64,000 nt of DNA from Hydrangea macrophylla. Its lineage: Eukaryota > Streptophyta > Magnoliopsida > Cornales > Hydrangeaceae. Shown here one piece after another: positions 22,131-34,689 of this stretch. Below the pieces are notes generated by a model. The model did no database searches. It was not told the origin of the DNA and saw only the letters and a list, made by a program, of their open reading frames with translations. Position 1 is the first letter of the stretch, and every line of letters begins with the position of its first letter. The translations under genes and the position numbers were made by a program. Where the stretch lies: NCBI GenBank assembly GCA_033977485.1, contig CM066995.1:48917162-48981161 (forward strand). Reading direction: 5' to 3'.

Positions 22131-24018
22131 ATTTGCCCCTCTTTGGCATGAACTTGCGAGGCAGCGTATGTGGCAAGCGAGTGCCAAAGCCTTGAAGAGG
22201 CAGGTCTTTTGGAGGCCATAGATTTAGGATAAAAGCGTTGCAAACGATGTAGTGATAGAAAATATGAATGTTGAGGCTAGTGCTGGTCGTGCTCTGCGTG
22301 AGCTGCCTATGTGTCCGCGGGGGAATCAGACTAGGACGTAGTTCGGGTCACAAAGGAACAAATCACACATGCACAATAAGACAGGCGGATGCTATGCTAT
22401 GAATATGATAAACAATGCATGGATGTGATGTGTACTGAGTCCTATTATGCCTAGTGTTCTGATCCTAGCACGAGCCAGTGCTATGGGTGTGTGATTCTCT
22501 GAATGTACTTATGTTGTGTTAATGTTCATCTGACTCTTGTACAGCTGTTGATTCTGATAAAGATATCAAAGTGTTGAAGACTCTGGGCCTCGGGGCAAAC
22601 TTCTTAAACTTCTGGAAGTGCGCTTTGCGGATAGAATCGGATGTGAGGTCCTTGAGGATGACAACTATAGGTAATTGATGGACACAGAAGTCCTGCATAC
22701 CAAGCGATGGATGAGAAAGTTCAAGATAACTGACATGAGAAGGTTTTCGCGATAACTGACAGGTGAGAAAGCTCACGATAGCTGGTAAGTGAGGAAGCTC
22801 ATGGCGACTAACAAATGAGGAAGCTCACAACAAAAGACTGGTGATGGCAGTAACCGACAGACGCGGAGTTCTAAACACCATAGAGTAGTCTAGTTGTAAC
22901 TAGGTGATGCTTGCTCTGGGAGCTATGATCTCTAGGTTGTTGATAATATTCTGATCAGCGGTTGATCCTTGTCCAATCCGGAAAACCGATTCTAGTTTCT
23001 GAGAGCCATTGTTCCCTGTTTCCTTCTACTGGGATGATAGGGGACTTTATGAGAATCTACTTTAACTATCGGCTGAGAACCAGGACCCATTTTTAAATCT
23101 TTCACGGTTGATCGAATCTTGCTGACCAAGAACCAGGACCCATCTCTGAATCTTTAACGGTTGATCAAATTTTGCGACACTCAATCCAAAAGAGCCGGTT
23201 ATGGTCTTCGGGAGCTGATTTTGTCTGCAATTATCTAGTGGGGATAGTTCTTGGAATCTCTAAAAGTCTTTCTTAACTATCAATCGAGAACTAGGACCTA
23301 TCTCTGAGTCTCTCATGGTTGATTGAATCTTGCTGTCTAAGAACCAGGACCCATCTCTGGATCTTTCACGGTTGATCGAGTCTTACGACACTCAATCCAA
23401 AAGAGCCGATAATGGCCTTTAGGAGTTGTTTTTGTCCATTGGATTCTTTGGGAATCTCTCCTTACTATTTTCCCTCATATTCTGACCAAGAACCAGGATC
23501 CGTTACTAAAACTCTCATAGTTGATCAAGTCTTGTGACGGTTCATCTGAAAAGCCGATCCGGACCCTCGGGAGCTGATCTTTTCTAGTATTTGCCTTTTG
23601 GGGATATCCCTGACAAATTTTGGACCACAGGGGGTAAAACACCATAAATCTTGACCAAAATGGGCCACTGGGGCTAACCGGGGCCAAAAACGGGCTTAAA
23701 AAGGCAAAAATGGGCCAAAACGGGCTAAAACGGAGCAAAGTAGGGCCCGCGGGGAGTAGTGCCGCGGTGGCAGTTGTTCAGTGCCATGGCGGTACTGGGT
23801 GGCCGGACTTTATTTTTGTATATCTCTAGTTCTTAAGTTCCAGATGCTCATTCTTGGCCAATTTGGGGTGTTTTTGGAGCCAAAATCCGTCAAAAGACAG
23901 CTTGTGCACACTCAGGTGAGTAATCTCTTCCCATGATTGGAATTTTGATTGGTATTTTAGTTTCCTCTAATTTTCAAGAAGAAAATTTGGTTTCAACTTC
24001 CATATTCTTCGCAGATCC
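22131..24018. repeat. Element E 3' untranslated region with tandem repeats
   Basis: Contains remnants of a GTGAGAAAGCTCACGAT-type repeat (22720-22830), matching the larger array at 40330-40860. A repeat of roughly 200-240 bp (22930-23560) centres on GAACCAGGACCCATCTCTG and ACTCAATCCAAAAGAGCC. A run of AAAACGGGCTAAAA variants lies at 23690-23735. The last 250 bp before the antisense gene hold GTGCCGCGGTGGCA and GTGCCATGGCGGTACT boxes that also occur upstream of the TATA box in the E LTRs. Confidence 0.6.
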
Positions 24019-27000
24019 ATGGCTTCGAGCTCAAGTAGGCTCTCTAAGAAGGCCAAGGAATGGGTAAGGGCCGAGAGCCAACCTCCAGAGTTGATTCTAC
24101 GTGACCCTCAATGTCATCTTTTGGCCGCGGCTCTAGCAAGTCAGGTATGTGAAAGTTTTAGCAGTTCATAACTATTCACGTGCATTGTGCTAGTTTTGTG
24201 AGCCGTAGTATGCACCAAGAGTTTGTTGAAAGATCGTTTTGTGCTCATTTGTTGATTTTGTGAAGTCAGACTTTGGATCATGAATAGTGATTTTGTGCTT
24301 GTTTTTGCTTTTTTATTTATGTGTGTAATTACCAGAGGTGACTTTGAAGGGCCATGGTAGTCTTGCCTATGCTTTCCTGTGGTATACTCAACTTTCGCCT
24401 ACTATTAACAAATGGTCGATGAGGAGGGGTTTGGCAGTTTTGTCCGTTTGGTTTCAAAGAGTACCAATGACCTCGCACACTTTTATGCTCTTGGTGAGAG
24501 ATGGTGGGACACGATGAATACTTTTAATCTTTCGTTTGGTGAGATGACGATGACACCCTTCGAATTTTCCATGATTACCGGCTTGAGAGTTGGCATGAAG
24601 CACCTGATTCTGAACTATTCTTATGAGATTGATCCTGAAGCTGTTGAGATGTTGACTCGGGCCGTTCCTCCTAATTTGGAGGGGCATCGGTTTCCTTGCA
24701 GCTGGCTTTATCAAGCTTACGAAAGAGGGGGGCACAACTTGAATAACCGTCAGCTATTAAGGGTATTCCTTCTATATGTTTTTGGTTGTTCGATCTTTGT
24801 AACACAGAATGACCGGGTGAGCTTAAGGCTCATTTCTTATTTGGCGACTATCGATGAGTGATCGGCGACGAATAGTTGCCGTTTATAGTTCTAAAAATAC
24901 GCTTTGTTAGCCCATTTCATGTAGTTATTAGTTATTTTTTAATAAGTATTCTAAATTCTGTAGGATTTGGAGCTTTAACTTGAAAACGCACAAAAATCCA
25001 ATGATTAGTGGCTTTGGACGTCATTCTGGGCTCAAACGACGATTCCGGTGAAAGCTGAATGCAGTACCAGTCTTTGAAAATTGCATTTTTGACAAGGAAT
25101 ACTTTGGATTTGAGAAATTTCTCCTGAGATATAAAATGTACATCTTCGAGTTACGGACGCGTGGCTTCAAACAACGAGTCAATTCGAGTTCCGAGCAAAA
25201 CGCTATTGCAATTCTTCGAAAGTCGTGCAGTGCAGCGAAAAGGACCTCGCGCGAGCAACCTGTGAAAAAACCAAAAACACGTATTTTGTTAAATTAAAGT
25301 GACCAGCGAAGGTGGTTTGTGCATATGACGTCCAGAAACGTAAAAACAGCTATTTTAGTGCGATTTGGCTTAGGAAAGCTTCCTAAATCCTTCCAAACTC
25401 TATATAAATCCTATTCGAAATCAAATTTATGATTACAAATCATTACACAACATTATACACAGCCATATACACTAAAATTTAAGCCATTGAAGAGAGGAAA
25501 GCAAGGAGAAGAAAAAGAAGACCAAGGATTCCCATGGCCTCCTCCATCAACCTCTTGTTGTTCATCAATTCTATGGTCGCTTAAACCTAGATCTAGGGTT
25601 TCAATGAAACCCTAGCCAAGTAATAGGGTGTATTTTATGTTTTTATTTTAGTTTTATTATGTATGGATGACAGTTACATGTTCCGAGGATTTTTATAAAT
25701 AAATCGTGCTTTTATTGATTAAATAGTTACTTTCAAAATTTACTCTTGTCTTAGATCTATTTTGATGGTAGTGTGCTCAATGATCTATGCTTGCTGTGCT
25801 TGTTTAGATTATTTACATGTAATGGTGCTTAAATTGAATTGTGCTATCAAGTATCTGAATAGTCCATGCCTAGATTAGACGAATTATACCACAACCCTAG
25901 TTTAGTGTGGGATAATTCGTGCTAACCGAAGATGGATATGTTGGTGTTTGAACCATAGTTATTTTCTTGATGGAGGAATTGGGCTTGTAGCTACAATTCC
26001 CCATTATCATCCAACTTAATAAGCTAAAGTAATTCATAAATACCCTTATTATGAAGCTAGTGGTGGATTTGCAATCCTAGGTTCCTTAAACATATTCATA
26101 AAAACAATTTTAAATCGCTTTCGTAATTTAGATTTATTTTCATTGTTATTAGTTTAATTAAAATTCAAATCCAATTCCGTTTTCTTAATTAATTAAATTT
26201 AGGTTTTAAAATTAAAGTGTTTTAGTATTTCAATCTCTGTGGGTTCGACCTTTACTTTCACTATTACAAATCTTTAGAAAAGTAAAGTACACTTTTTATA
26301 TCTTGATACTGACAACATCAATGAGATCCCTTCCTATGACTGGGGTGGCACTGCCTTGGCTCATCTTTACAAGCATATGGGTGAGGTTTCCAGTGGGGGC
26401 ATCAAATTAACTGATGGGTTCTGGTGAGCTTAAGAGGTATGTCTTGTGACTTTTCCTTTCTCTCGGCTCTTCCTTGCTTTTGTTTTCTTATTTTCCTTTT
26501 CTTGTGCAGCTCTAGAACTCTAAGTACCTGAAGATGTTGGCTCCTAATCCCGCCGACGAGTCAGGTGAAGATGAGGATGGCATGGCTCATGTGCCCTTGT
26601 TCCCTTAGGGTTTGAGATGCATGAGAGATGTTATTGGGGTCAAAAGTGCGGCCCACCGGATTGTCCTTCTGAGGAATTTCTTATCTGAGCTGACAGTTGC
26701 TAGTGTTGATTGGATGCCTTAGGAGCATGTTCCCTATACCGCCCCAGAGGAGATTCAGGCAGTCGAACGTCTTACCTCTTGTTGACTTTTGATGGAGAGT
26801 ACCGAAGGTAGGAAGTGGTACCTTAGTGAGAGAGTATCCCAGCAGGAGGTTGGTGGTCTGAGATATCGTGTTCCTCACACTCCCTCTGTGATGGATGCTG
26901 ACGACCTTTCTGGTGCTGCTTTGTTGGCAACTTTGGCTAGTATTGATGCTTGGGGTCATTTCTGTTCCGAGACTGGTTATGAGACTTACTGTGGGCGCTT

Positions 27001-27647
27001 CCTGATGCCCAACTTCCCACTCCTGGCTGTGAGTTCCTTTTACATTTTTGTCTCTATTTGTCGCTTATGTCTTGGACTCATCTTTTCCTAACTTGTTTTG
27101 TGCCTACAGTTTTGCGAGATGTATAGGAGGCAAGCTCCTTCGACTGTTGATCCTATCCCTCATTGGGATTGGACCGTCAATGTCTTGGGTGCCGATGGTT
27201 CCCCTCAAGTCATGGAGGTGCCACGAGTTACGTGTGGGTATCCTACCCAGCCAACAAACGTCCTCAACGTCCCTTGGAGTTATGCTGAGGAGGGTCACGC
27301 CTTGGCGGCTAGCGTACGGTCTTTGGCCCTTACGCGAGACCACTGGGTATGTCTCTAATTTTGCACTTCTTAAGGTTATGAGGTTCTAACCCTAGATTTT
27401 ACCCTTGACAGATGGATGGTAGGTGGCAGTTCGCCACCAGTCAGATGGCATCCTTGGTAAGTTTCTGACTCGACTATGTTTTTGTACTTTTGTTGTTTCT
27501 CGATTGATTGCTTTTTATTTATGTGTGCAGTGTTGTGGAGGTGGTGCTGGCTCGTCGAGAATTAGGCCAAGGTGTAGGGGTAGTAGGAGGCCATCGCCGA
27601 CGTATACTTCGGGTGGTCCGACGGAGGATGAAGAAGAGGAGGACTGA
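24019..27647 (+). pseudogene. Plant mobile domain (PMD) gene, antisense within element E
   Basis: Six exons with canonical junctions: 24019-24144, 24336-26436 (including an inserted solo LTR), 26510-27028, 27110-27346, 27412-27456 and 27531-27647. The start is MASSSSRLSKKAKEWV. Exon 2 holds the PMD signature (ERWWDTMNTFNLSFGEMTMT then EFSMITGLRVG, later SYDWGGTALAHLYKHMG). Exon 3 has GRKWYLSERVSQQEVGG, and the last exon a basic, acidic-tailed C terminus. PMD proteins (MAIN/MAIL type) act in gene silencing in plants; PMD genes also travel in Tat-type retrotransposons as antisense extra frames. Damage: a 1-bp deletion near 24412 (NKW then VDEEG), an insertion splitting the codon pair DE at 24858, and several in-frame TAG/TGA codons in exon 3. 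Confidence 0.8.
24859..26320 (+). mobile_element. Solo LTR of family A
   Basis: A 1,462-bp LTR from TGATCGGCGACG to GACAACATCA with the 5-bp target duplication ATGAG on both sides (24854-24858, 26321-26325). It is the intact counterpart of the LTR at 79-11997 and lacks the CACTA insertion. A TATA box is at 25401 (TATATAAATC). With no internal region left, it arose by LTR-LTR recombination. It interrupts the PMD gene. Confidence 0.92.
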
Positions 27648-28005
27648 GGCCTCCTAAGCGGGGACTTTTGTTTTGTCTCCATTTCATGTCTTTGATTTGG
27701 TTGTACTAGTGTACTTTATGAATGAAGAATGGTGTGTAGGATGATTTGCCACCTTTTCACAGAGTATTATGATGTTTTTCCTTTTAAATCGGATAGCTTT
27801 CAGTTTAAAGGCGCGGTTGTGTGCTTATTTTATTTGGTGATCGTGTGACGATATATATATGTGCACTATGATTCTGTAACTGTTGATGTTATTGCGATGA
27901 GCAGCTTGGTGATAGTGAGTGTGTGTTTGCCTTACAGGTGGGATAGTCCGTGAAACGGGGAGGTGCTGTCGAAATTTTGATTTTTGCTATAGCCGCAACA
28001 GAAAA
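27648..28005. other. Spacer between the two antisense genes
   Basis: No coding frame. Contains AT repeats (ATATATATAT near 27850) and the likely 3' end of the PMD gene (AATGAAGAATG near 27720) and promoter of the next. Confidence 0.35.
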
Positions 28006-29004
28006 TATGGCATTGTATGATCCCGCTCAACTCTTCGCTTGGCTGAACATTACAGATGGTGTGGAGCGGATCAACATTTTCAGCTATGGCATGACTGAGC
28101 TACTCTGTCTTCGTCAAATGGCCTTGAATGCTGAGTTTATGTGTGCTGCTATTGCCCACTGGGACCCGATAAATCATGTCTTCAATTTCAACGGCCTGGA
28201 GATATGCCCCCTACTTGAGGATTCTGTGCTATTCTCGGCTTCGATCCAGATTCAAACTTGATTCTTCCTTCTGCCGATACCCCCAGTCCTACTCGTGGCC
28301 AGGCCGAATATCTGAACTGTTCTGCTATTAACTCCTGCCGACTAATTCATGGTGAGGTCCTCGACATTGCCTCTATCATCGCCCAGTATGTTGATCCTGG
28401 AAATCCCAGCATATATGATGATACCCGTGGGGCTGCTCTGATCTTATCCATGACTTTGCACTTTCTGTTCTCGAGTACTTCTAGCGACTTGGTGCATGTA
28501 TGCCTTGGACTGAAGCTGGGTAGGAATCCCATGGCTATGATTCTAGCTGAAACCCTGAATGGTTTGGATAATGCTCTTGACCAAGGAACTCTTTTTCTTT
28601 CTGGGGCACCCTTGGTATTGCAGGCTTGGCTATACGAGCGCCTCCAGTTGTGGACAGGCCGAGTGCCACCAATTTATTTTTGCAGGGCCGTGCTTCATTC
28701 CCACTACACTTTTACTGACTGGGTTCGTATGATAGATACTCTTTTTGAAACAGACATTTGCGGAATTGTGGGCCGTTGGGGCCTTCATGCTGTCACCGCC
28801 AGCCTTGGGGATCACCCAAGAATGTGGTTAATGGGTCTGAAAGAGATTTCTTTTTATCATCCTTGTCGATTGGCCAGGCAGTACGGGCAAGTTCAAGAGG
28901 CCCCCCGGGGATTTACTGAGAGGGTCTTTACTTCCAGAGTCAGAGCTGTAACTATTGCTGCTTTCATTAGGGGTTGGACCCACCAGATAAAAGCCTATTT
29001 CTGA
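28006..29004 (+). pseudogene. Second antisense extra gene of element E (PMD/DUF7745-like)
   Basis: From the ATG at 28006 the frame reads MALYDPAQLFAWLNITDGV, then LRQMALNAEFMCAAIAHWDP and VFNFNGLEICPLLED. After a 1-bp deletion near 28220 the frame shifts and continues as ILGFDPDSNLILPSADTP through WLMGLKEISFYHP and CRLARQYGQVQEAP to a stop at 29004. The WDP-x(3-4)-VF-x-F-x-x-x-E-x-CP-x-LE pattern and the final L-x-x-Y-P-x-R-x-x-RQ-x-G-x-x-Q block match the extra-frame family found in Tat elements beside PMD genes. I name it DUF7745-like from memory. Its role is unknown. It seems intronless and better preserved than its PMD neighbour. Confidence 0.6.
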
Positions 29005-29805
29005 AGACCTTTGAAGGAAAACTAGACTTGATGGACTCTGCTTCTTCCTCCAAGTGTCTTTAATATTTGTGATTTCTCTTCGAAAGACTTTTACATTTAT
29101 TTATTCCTACTTATGTAATACTCGAAGTTTATTTATCAGTGAACCTTGGTTACTTTGAGAACCTTATTTTATGCATTTGACTTTCTGAAAACATTTTGAA
29201 TTAAGATTTTGATCAGATGTTGCTTTTGATACTTGCTTGGGCATGCTAGGGTAATTTAGAGGCGAACGAGGCGGGTAGTCGAAGTTTGCCCTTAGTTTGG
29301 GATATGGGTAGTTGTGAGGCAAATGAGGTAGGTGACCGAAGTTTGCCCCTGGTTTAGAAGAGATCCAGGCAAACGAGGTGAGTGATCGAATTTGCCCCTA
29401 GTGTGAAGGATGGTTTCTGAGTTATGGTAAGGACCGCGACTTTATTTCTCTCATTTGCTCATAACTTTTGCCAAGGCACCAGTAAGGTGACCTAGTGAGC
29501 TCTTTTCTCTCTTTTGTTATTGCTCACTTTGGATTTAGCTCTAATTTTTGCCTAGGCGTCCTTTCGGATTTTTGACCTAGCGAGCCATCCTTCTTTTCCT
29601 TTGGAAAGTCTACCTACGTACCCTAGAGCAGGGATCAGGTCCACCGTAGTTCGGGCTATGGCTTTGAAATAAAAAAAGGGGAGGATTGATTATGATGGGG
29701 GTCAACTAAACCGATGCGGTTGCCTACATATCCCCGAGTGGGAATCAGGTCGGGCATAGTTCAAGGTAAGGCTTAAAAGAAATGGGTAAGGGGTGGGTCA
29801 AGCAT
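29005..29805. repeat. Element E region between integrase and antisense genes
   Basis: Three degenerate copies of a roughly 60-bp repeat (GGCAAACGAGGTGAGTGATCG ... TTTGCCCCTAG) at 29255-29405. Then come two copies of a block containing CCCCGAGTGGGAATCAGGTC-like sequence (29620-29780). The same blocks occur in the nested relative at 37690-38210 on the opposite strand. Confidence 0.6.
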
Positions 29806-30830
29806 AGTACTTTTTGAGGCGATCCATGTTGATTGGTTCTTTGAATTCGACACCATCAAGGTCCATGAGGTAGGTCACTCCTCCGGAAAGGATAGTTATG
29901 ACGATATAAGAACCAACCCATTTAGGTTTGAATTTCCCACGTGGATAAAAAATTGGGGCTCGCAGTTCCTTGAGAACGAGGTCACCCCTAACAATTTTCC
30001 TTGGACGAACCCTTTTGTTAAAAGTACGAGCTATCCTGTTTGATAGATTCGGACGTGGTCGACTACCGCTAGGCGTTTTTCATCTAGGAGAGCCAATTCT
30101 TTGTATCTTTTCGTTAACCAATCAGACTCTGAAATTTCACATTCTGCCATTACTCGCAGAGATGGTAACTCTATCTCGACCAGAAGTACTGCTTCCATAC
30201 CATATACCAATGAATAAGGAGTCACTCCTGTAGACGTCCTTATTGAGGTTATGTATCCTCAAAGTGCAAATGGCAATTTTTCATGCCAGTCTTTGTAAGT
30301 GTCGGCTAACTTCTACAGTATGTACTTGACATTCTTATTTGCAGCTTCCACTGCCCCATTGGTTTGTGGCCTGTATGGTGATGATTTATGATAAGTGATT
30401 TTGTATTCTTCGAACAGATCCCTGACTTCTGCTTTGAAATGACTCCCGTTGTCTGAAATAATCTCATGGGAGACTCCATAGCGACAGATGAGATTCCTTT
30501 TGATGAACATGGCCACTTCCTTGGCCTAACTTGGTGTATGATTCAACTTCCACCCACTTTGTGAAGTAGTCGATGGCCACCAAAATGTATCGATTCCCAT
30601 TCGAGGCCTTTTGAACAATTTCGCCAATGATATCGATTCCCCAGGTTGAGAATGGCCACAGAGAGGTCATACCATAGAGCAGAGATGGCAGTACATGCAT
30701 CATGTTTGCATGGATCTGGCACTTATGGCGCCTTCTTACATATTTACAACAATCCTTTTCTAATGCTGTCCAGTAGTACCCTTGTCTTATAATCTTTTTG
30801 GCTAGCATATGACTGTTCATGTGCGGACCG
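29806..30830 (-). pseudogene. Element E integrase, HHCC remainder, core and C terminus
   Basis: Starting at 30830 the minus strand gives CGPHMNSHMLAKKIIRQGYY and CRRHKCQIHANM-like sequence, the zinc-binding HHCC region. The core follows: TWGIDIIGEIVQ (first Asp), IISDNGSHFKAEVRDLFEEY (second Asp), YRPQTNGAVEAANKNVK (Glu). The GPY-like C terminus reads WVGSYIVITILSGGVTYL then DGVEFKEPINMDRL. All three DDE acids are visible. Frameshifts near 30510 and 30240 and stops break it. The first codons of the HHCC region lie at 44531-44640 on the other side of the inserted element. Confidence 0.85.
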
Positions 30831-30835
30831 CATAC

Positions 30836-33800
30836 TGTAGACACCTCATTTTATCGGCTATCAGATTTAGGAGACCCATAGCTTGGTGGTTCACGATGAT
30901 TGAAAAGATTAAAAAAGGACTCCTGGAAGTTATTTCTATCTCTCAAAATGCTCAGAAAGACCAAAATACTCCTGAAAGCCCAAAATCTCCCAGATTTAGA
31001 CCAAAAGTTTTGAAAACATGGTAGGTCATAAAAAAGTACTAAAAATGAGTTTTTAAGCAAAATCATATGAAATTGTCAGCTCCCAGAGACCCCCGGAAGT
31101 TCCGGAAGTTCCCAGAAAGTCCCCGTTGACCGGTTTGACCAGGATTTGACCGAAATCATCCAAATTCTCCAGAAAGTTCTGAGATCATTCTAGATCATGT
31201 GAAAAGTACTAAAATGAGTTTTAAAAGAAATCAGACGAAAACGTCAGCTCTTGGGAGCTCCCAGAGGTTCCCAGAACTTCTTGGAGATCCCATGTTGGAC
31301 CGATTTGACCTAAAAGTTGACTTTGAAACCGGAGCGTCGTGCCATTTTTCATGGATATTAGAGGTTAATATCTTTCCAACGGTATATCCCACATAATTTT
31401 TTAATTCAAAACGAATTTATTATGGATTTCCGAAGGTGAAAAAGATGATCAAATCGGCTTTTATCGCAAATACCGCAAAACTTTTCAACGTGACCTGACT
31501 CTGAACTACTTTTTTTTTTATGAAAAGTAGACTGCATTACCTTTTCAATAGTATATCACAAGCTTAATTTGGAGTTCGTATGCATTTTTGTGAATTTCGG
31601 ATGAAATAGGGCCTTTTCGCGAATACCGAAACCTCTGGGGGGGCTAAACATAATTTTTTGGGCATCTGAGGGCCACTGCTGTGGTGGCACATGGCTAGTG
31701 CCACGGCGGCACTCAACCCCCACAAAACCCATTTCTGTAATTTATTTTGGGGGTCCAAATTGAATAATTGAAGACCAAAACGATGTAGTTTTATGTTCAC
31801 AGATGTGGGACCAATGGGAGCACTTTTTAAATTCCAAAACCACCCCAAATTGGCCTATATAAACCCCCCTTTACTCTTCATTTTAGGGGGGCCAAGTGCA
31901 AAAGATTGGAAAAGTTGTAGAGAGAATGAGAGATATGCTTAGAGTTAGAAGTGAGAAATGGAGCTTCCTCCACTAATTTTCGATAGAAAGTGAGTTCTAA
32001 ACTCAAGTTCTTCCTTTATCCTTCTATATACTTCACATCCAAACCCTCTCCAACCACCACTCTTGAGCAATATTGAGTTAGGAAGCTACTTCCTTGTCTA
32101 AATGTCAATATATATGAGTGAAACACCAAGTTACAAGTCCAATATCTCAATGATCATCATCTATTAATTGCTTATTTGATTGTTTAAATATAATGTTCAT
32201 CTCTCCTTACCTCATTTCTTTTTTATTTTTCTTTATTTACTTACTAGTTCATCATCATCTAGATGATGACATGGTGTTTGAGGTGAGTGAATCCATATGG
32301 ATAGTAGCTCTTGACCTCAAAAACATGTCTGATAGATGGCGATTCCAACTTCAATGCTTCCAAAGTATTCTTGAATTCCAAAGTATTCTTGAAGTTATGC
32401 TCAAATGAAAACAAATCTCTCCAACAATCTTGGAAGTTCTTGACTTGGGTTTGATATTGGTTTTCCTAGTGGTTTTAATCCCCTTTTAGTGCTAGAAATG
32501 TGCTTTCAAAACCCCTATTTCAAAACCCCTCTAAAATCCCCAATATTCGGATTCCAAGAATAAACCTTGTTTTCTCAAGAAATCTTCAAAACATTGAATG
32601 ATATGAGTTCAAAGATTTCTCTAGAACTCAATACTCAATGTATGGATTCAAGACCACTTGTAAAGTCTTTCTAACTCATTAGAGAACACCCATGATTTTC
32701 GGTTTGGTTTGGAAACACATGGAAGGGTTCCATTTTGACCCAACATTCCTTCCAGACATTCTGTTTTTGCTGTCACAGCAGCTTGGTTTAATTTCAACTT
32801 GTTTTCCAAAACATTTTTCCAAAAGGGGTGGTCACAACTAATTTTTCTATTGAACTTCAGTGGCTTAGGGAACTTTCTATATAATATGGGCCTCTAGATG
32901 TTTTTTTTCATTTTCTAAGATTTTTCAACATTTCAGTCGACAATACGGACTCTGTTTCTGAGTAACCTCTATTGTTTATATGATTTGTCTCAATCTGTAA
33001 TAGTTATTGAAGTTTGGCTTTTTGATATGTGTTATAGACACAATAGGGATGATTGCCATCAAAAATCATGAATTATAAACATTTCTATCCCCACTTTTAA
33101 TTTTTCACAAGATCAACTCATTGTTCTGTCCACTATTCACAACAAGCATACTTTTGCTCTCATGCTTTGATTTGATGCTCACATACACTCCAAATTAGTT
33201 CATATATTAGGAAGTAGTCCATACCACATTCGTACATATCCTGTAATAATTTTCTTCATGCATTTATGCATACTCTAGACTTCTGAAGTCACATTAGAAA
33301 GTCCATATACACAAACACACTACAACCTTTACATTCTAGGATCATACATTGCATCCATTCAAGATTTGGAGTTTTTGTGACTCTTAATCTAAGAAGATTA
33401 TAAGGAATGAACTTGATCATATGTTCATGCTTCCCCTCGATCTAATCTTCCTTTCTCATCCGTCCCGGGGATTGAGAGGTCTTCTTTTCTCAAAGATTAA
33501 TATGCATCATTCTAGCTTGCAAAGCATGTTTTGATTTCTTTGATTGTTTGTTTCAAGAACAATTCATGTCCCCTCTAGACTAGGAAAACTTGATTACTTG
33601 ATATGTGACTAGACGATTTCCTAGATTTGTTTGTGTGATTTTTCACCTTTGCATTCAGTGGTATTTGGCTTAGATCTTATGAATGATATCTTATCTTTTG
33701 ATCTTCCATTTCAAAATTCTTATGTGATGTAATATACTATCATAGTATTAATTATCGAATCAAACATAGTATAAGATGATTATTTGGATGCTAATTAAGG

Positions 33801-34051
33801 CCCGTTGAGAGACGGGGTGAGTTGAGGATGTTTTAGTCGTGACAAAGGTTCCTTCCTCTCTCGTACCAAAACCCCGAGCCAAGTTCTTTTGTTATGAAAG
33901 GTCGGTGCCCTTTATCCATTTGAGTGAGTCAAAATTAGGTTTCTTGGTTCCTTAAAGTTCAAGTGGCGACTCTGTATCTGCTTTCAACCGACCTTTTTTA
34001 AATCAATTTCAAGCAAACTGAAAGAGTGGACGACCAATTCCGTTTTCGACA
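30836..34051 (+). mobile_element. 5' LTR of the non-autonomous element
   Basis: 3,216 bp from TGTAGACACCTCATTTT to TTCCGTTTTCGACA. The TATA box is at 31854 (CTATATAAAC), preceded at 31670-31715 by paired boxes of the GCCACGGCGGCACT type. The transcript would start near 31885. LTRs above 3 kb are characteristic of Ogre/Tat elements. Open frames inside are fortuitous. Confidence 0.88.
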
Positions 34052-34054
34052 ATC

Positions 34055-34073
34055 TGGCGACTCTGCTGGAGAC
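34055..34073 (+). promoter_or_regulatory. Primer binding site (tRNA-Arg type)
   Basis: TGGCGACTCTGCTGGAGAC, three bases after the LTR. The TGGCGACTCxGCTGGGGA type of primer site is described for Ogre-like elements as matching tRNA-Arg. Confidence 0.75.
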
Positions 34074-34689
34074 TTTTATTTTAAAACAAAATAAATACAG
34101 ATGTTTGACTCATAAGAAGCATCCTTAAAATCATCTTTTTACTGTGTCTGGTTCACCGCATTGCACTCCTGCATTTCCCTCCCCGACTGTGTCTGAAACA
34201 CGGCACTGACATTGTTCAGGTCTTGCTGTGCCAGGGCACAAGTCACCGTTGATACTGTACCTTCCAAGGTATATCAAAAAGAGTAACAACTTCCATACTA
34301 TCTCCTTGACAGTATATTGGAACTCTCGTCAACGAACCCTTTTTGACTAAACCCAACATTTGCATATAGATTCCTATAGAACCTTTCATAGGACTGTTCA
34401 TTTATCTTTTCAAATAGGACAATGTGACATAACTGCTGTATGCCCTGACGGGATTTCCTGCACGGTGTAGACGCTTATGTGGCATGAGGCAGAACCTCTT
34501 TCTTATGATTCCCAAGGCAATCACTCACAAGTTATTACATTGAGTTGATCTGCCTAGGCACCATGATAAGGGTGTCTGCTCCACGATCACAAGGATATAC
34601 ACCGCAAACCTTGTTTGTTGGTCCTAAGACATAGGAGTATGAAAACTTGCTAGACATTATGATCACTGTCATCACTCACTCCTGTCATA
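34074..34689. other. Leader of the non-autonomous element, unique part
   Basis: Untranslated sequence downstream of the primer site, colinear with 52560-53145 (minus) of element E (for example GGTACAGTATTAACGGTGAC in inverted form). No frame recognised. Confidence 0.5.
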
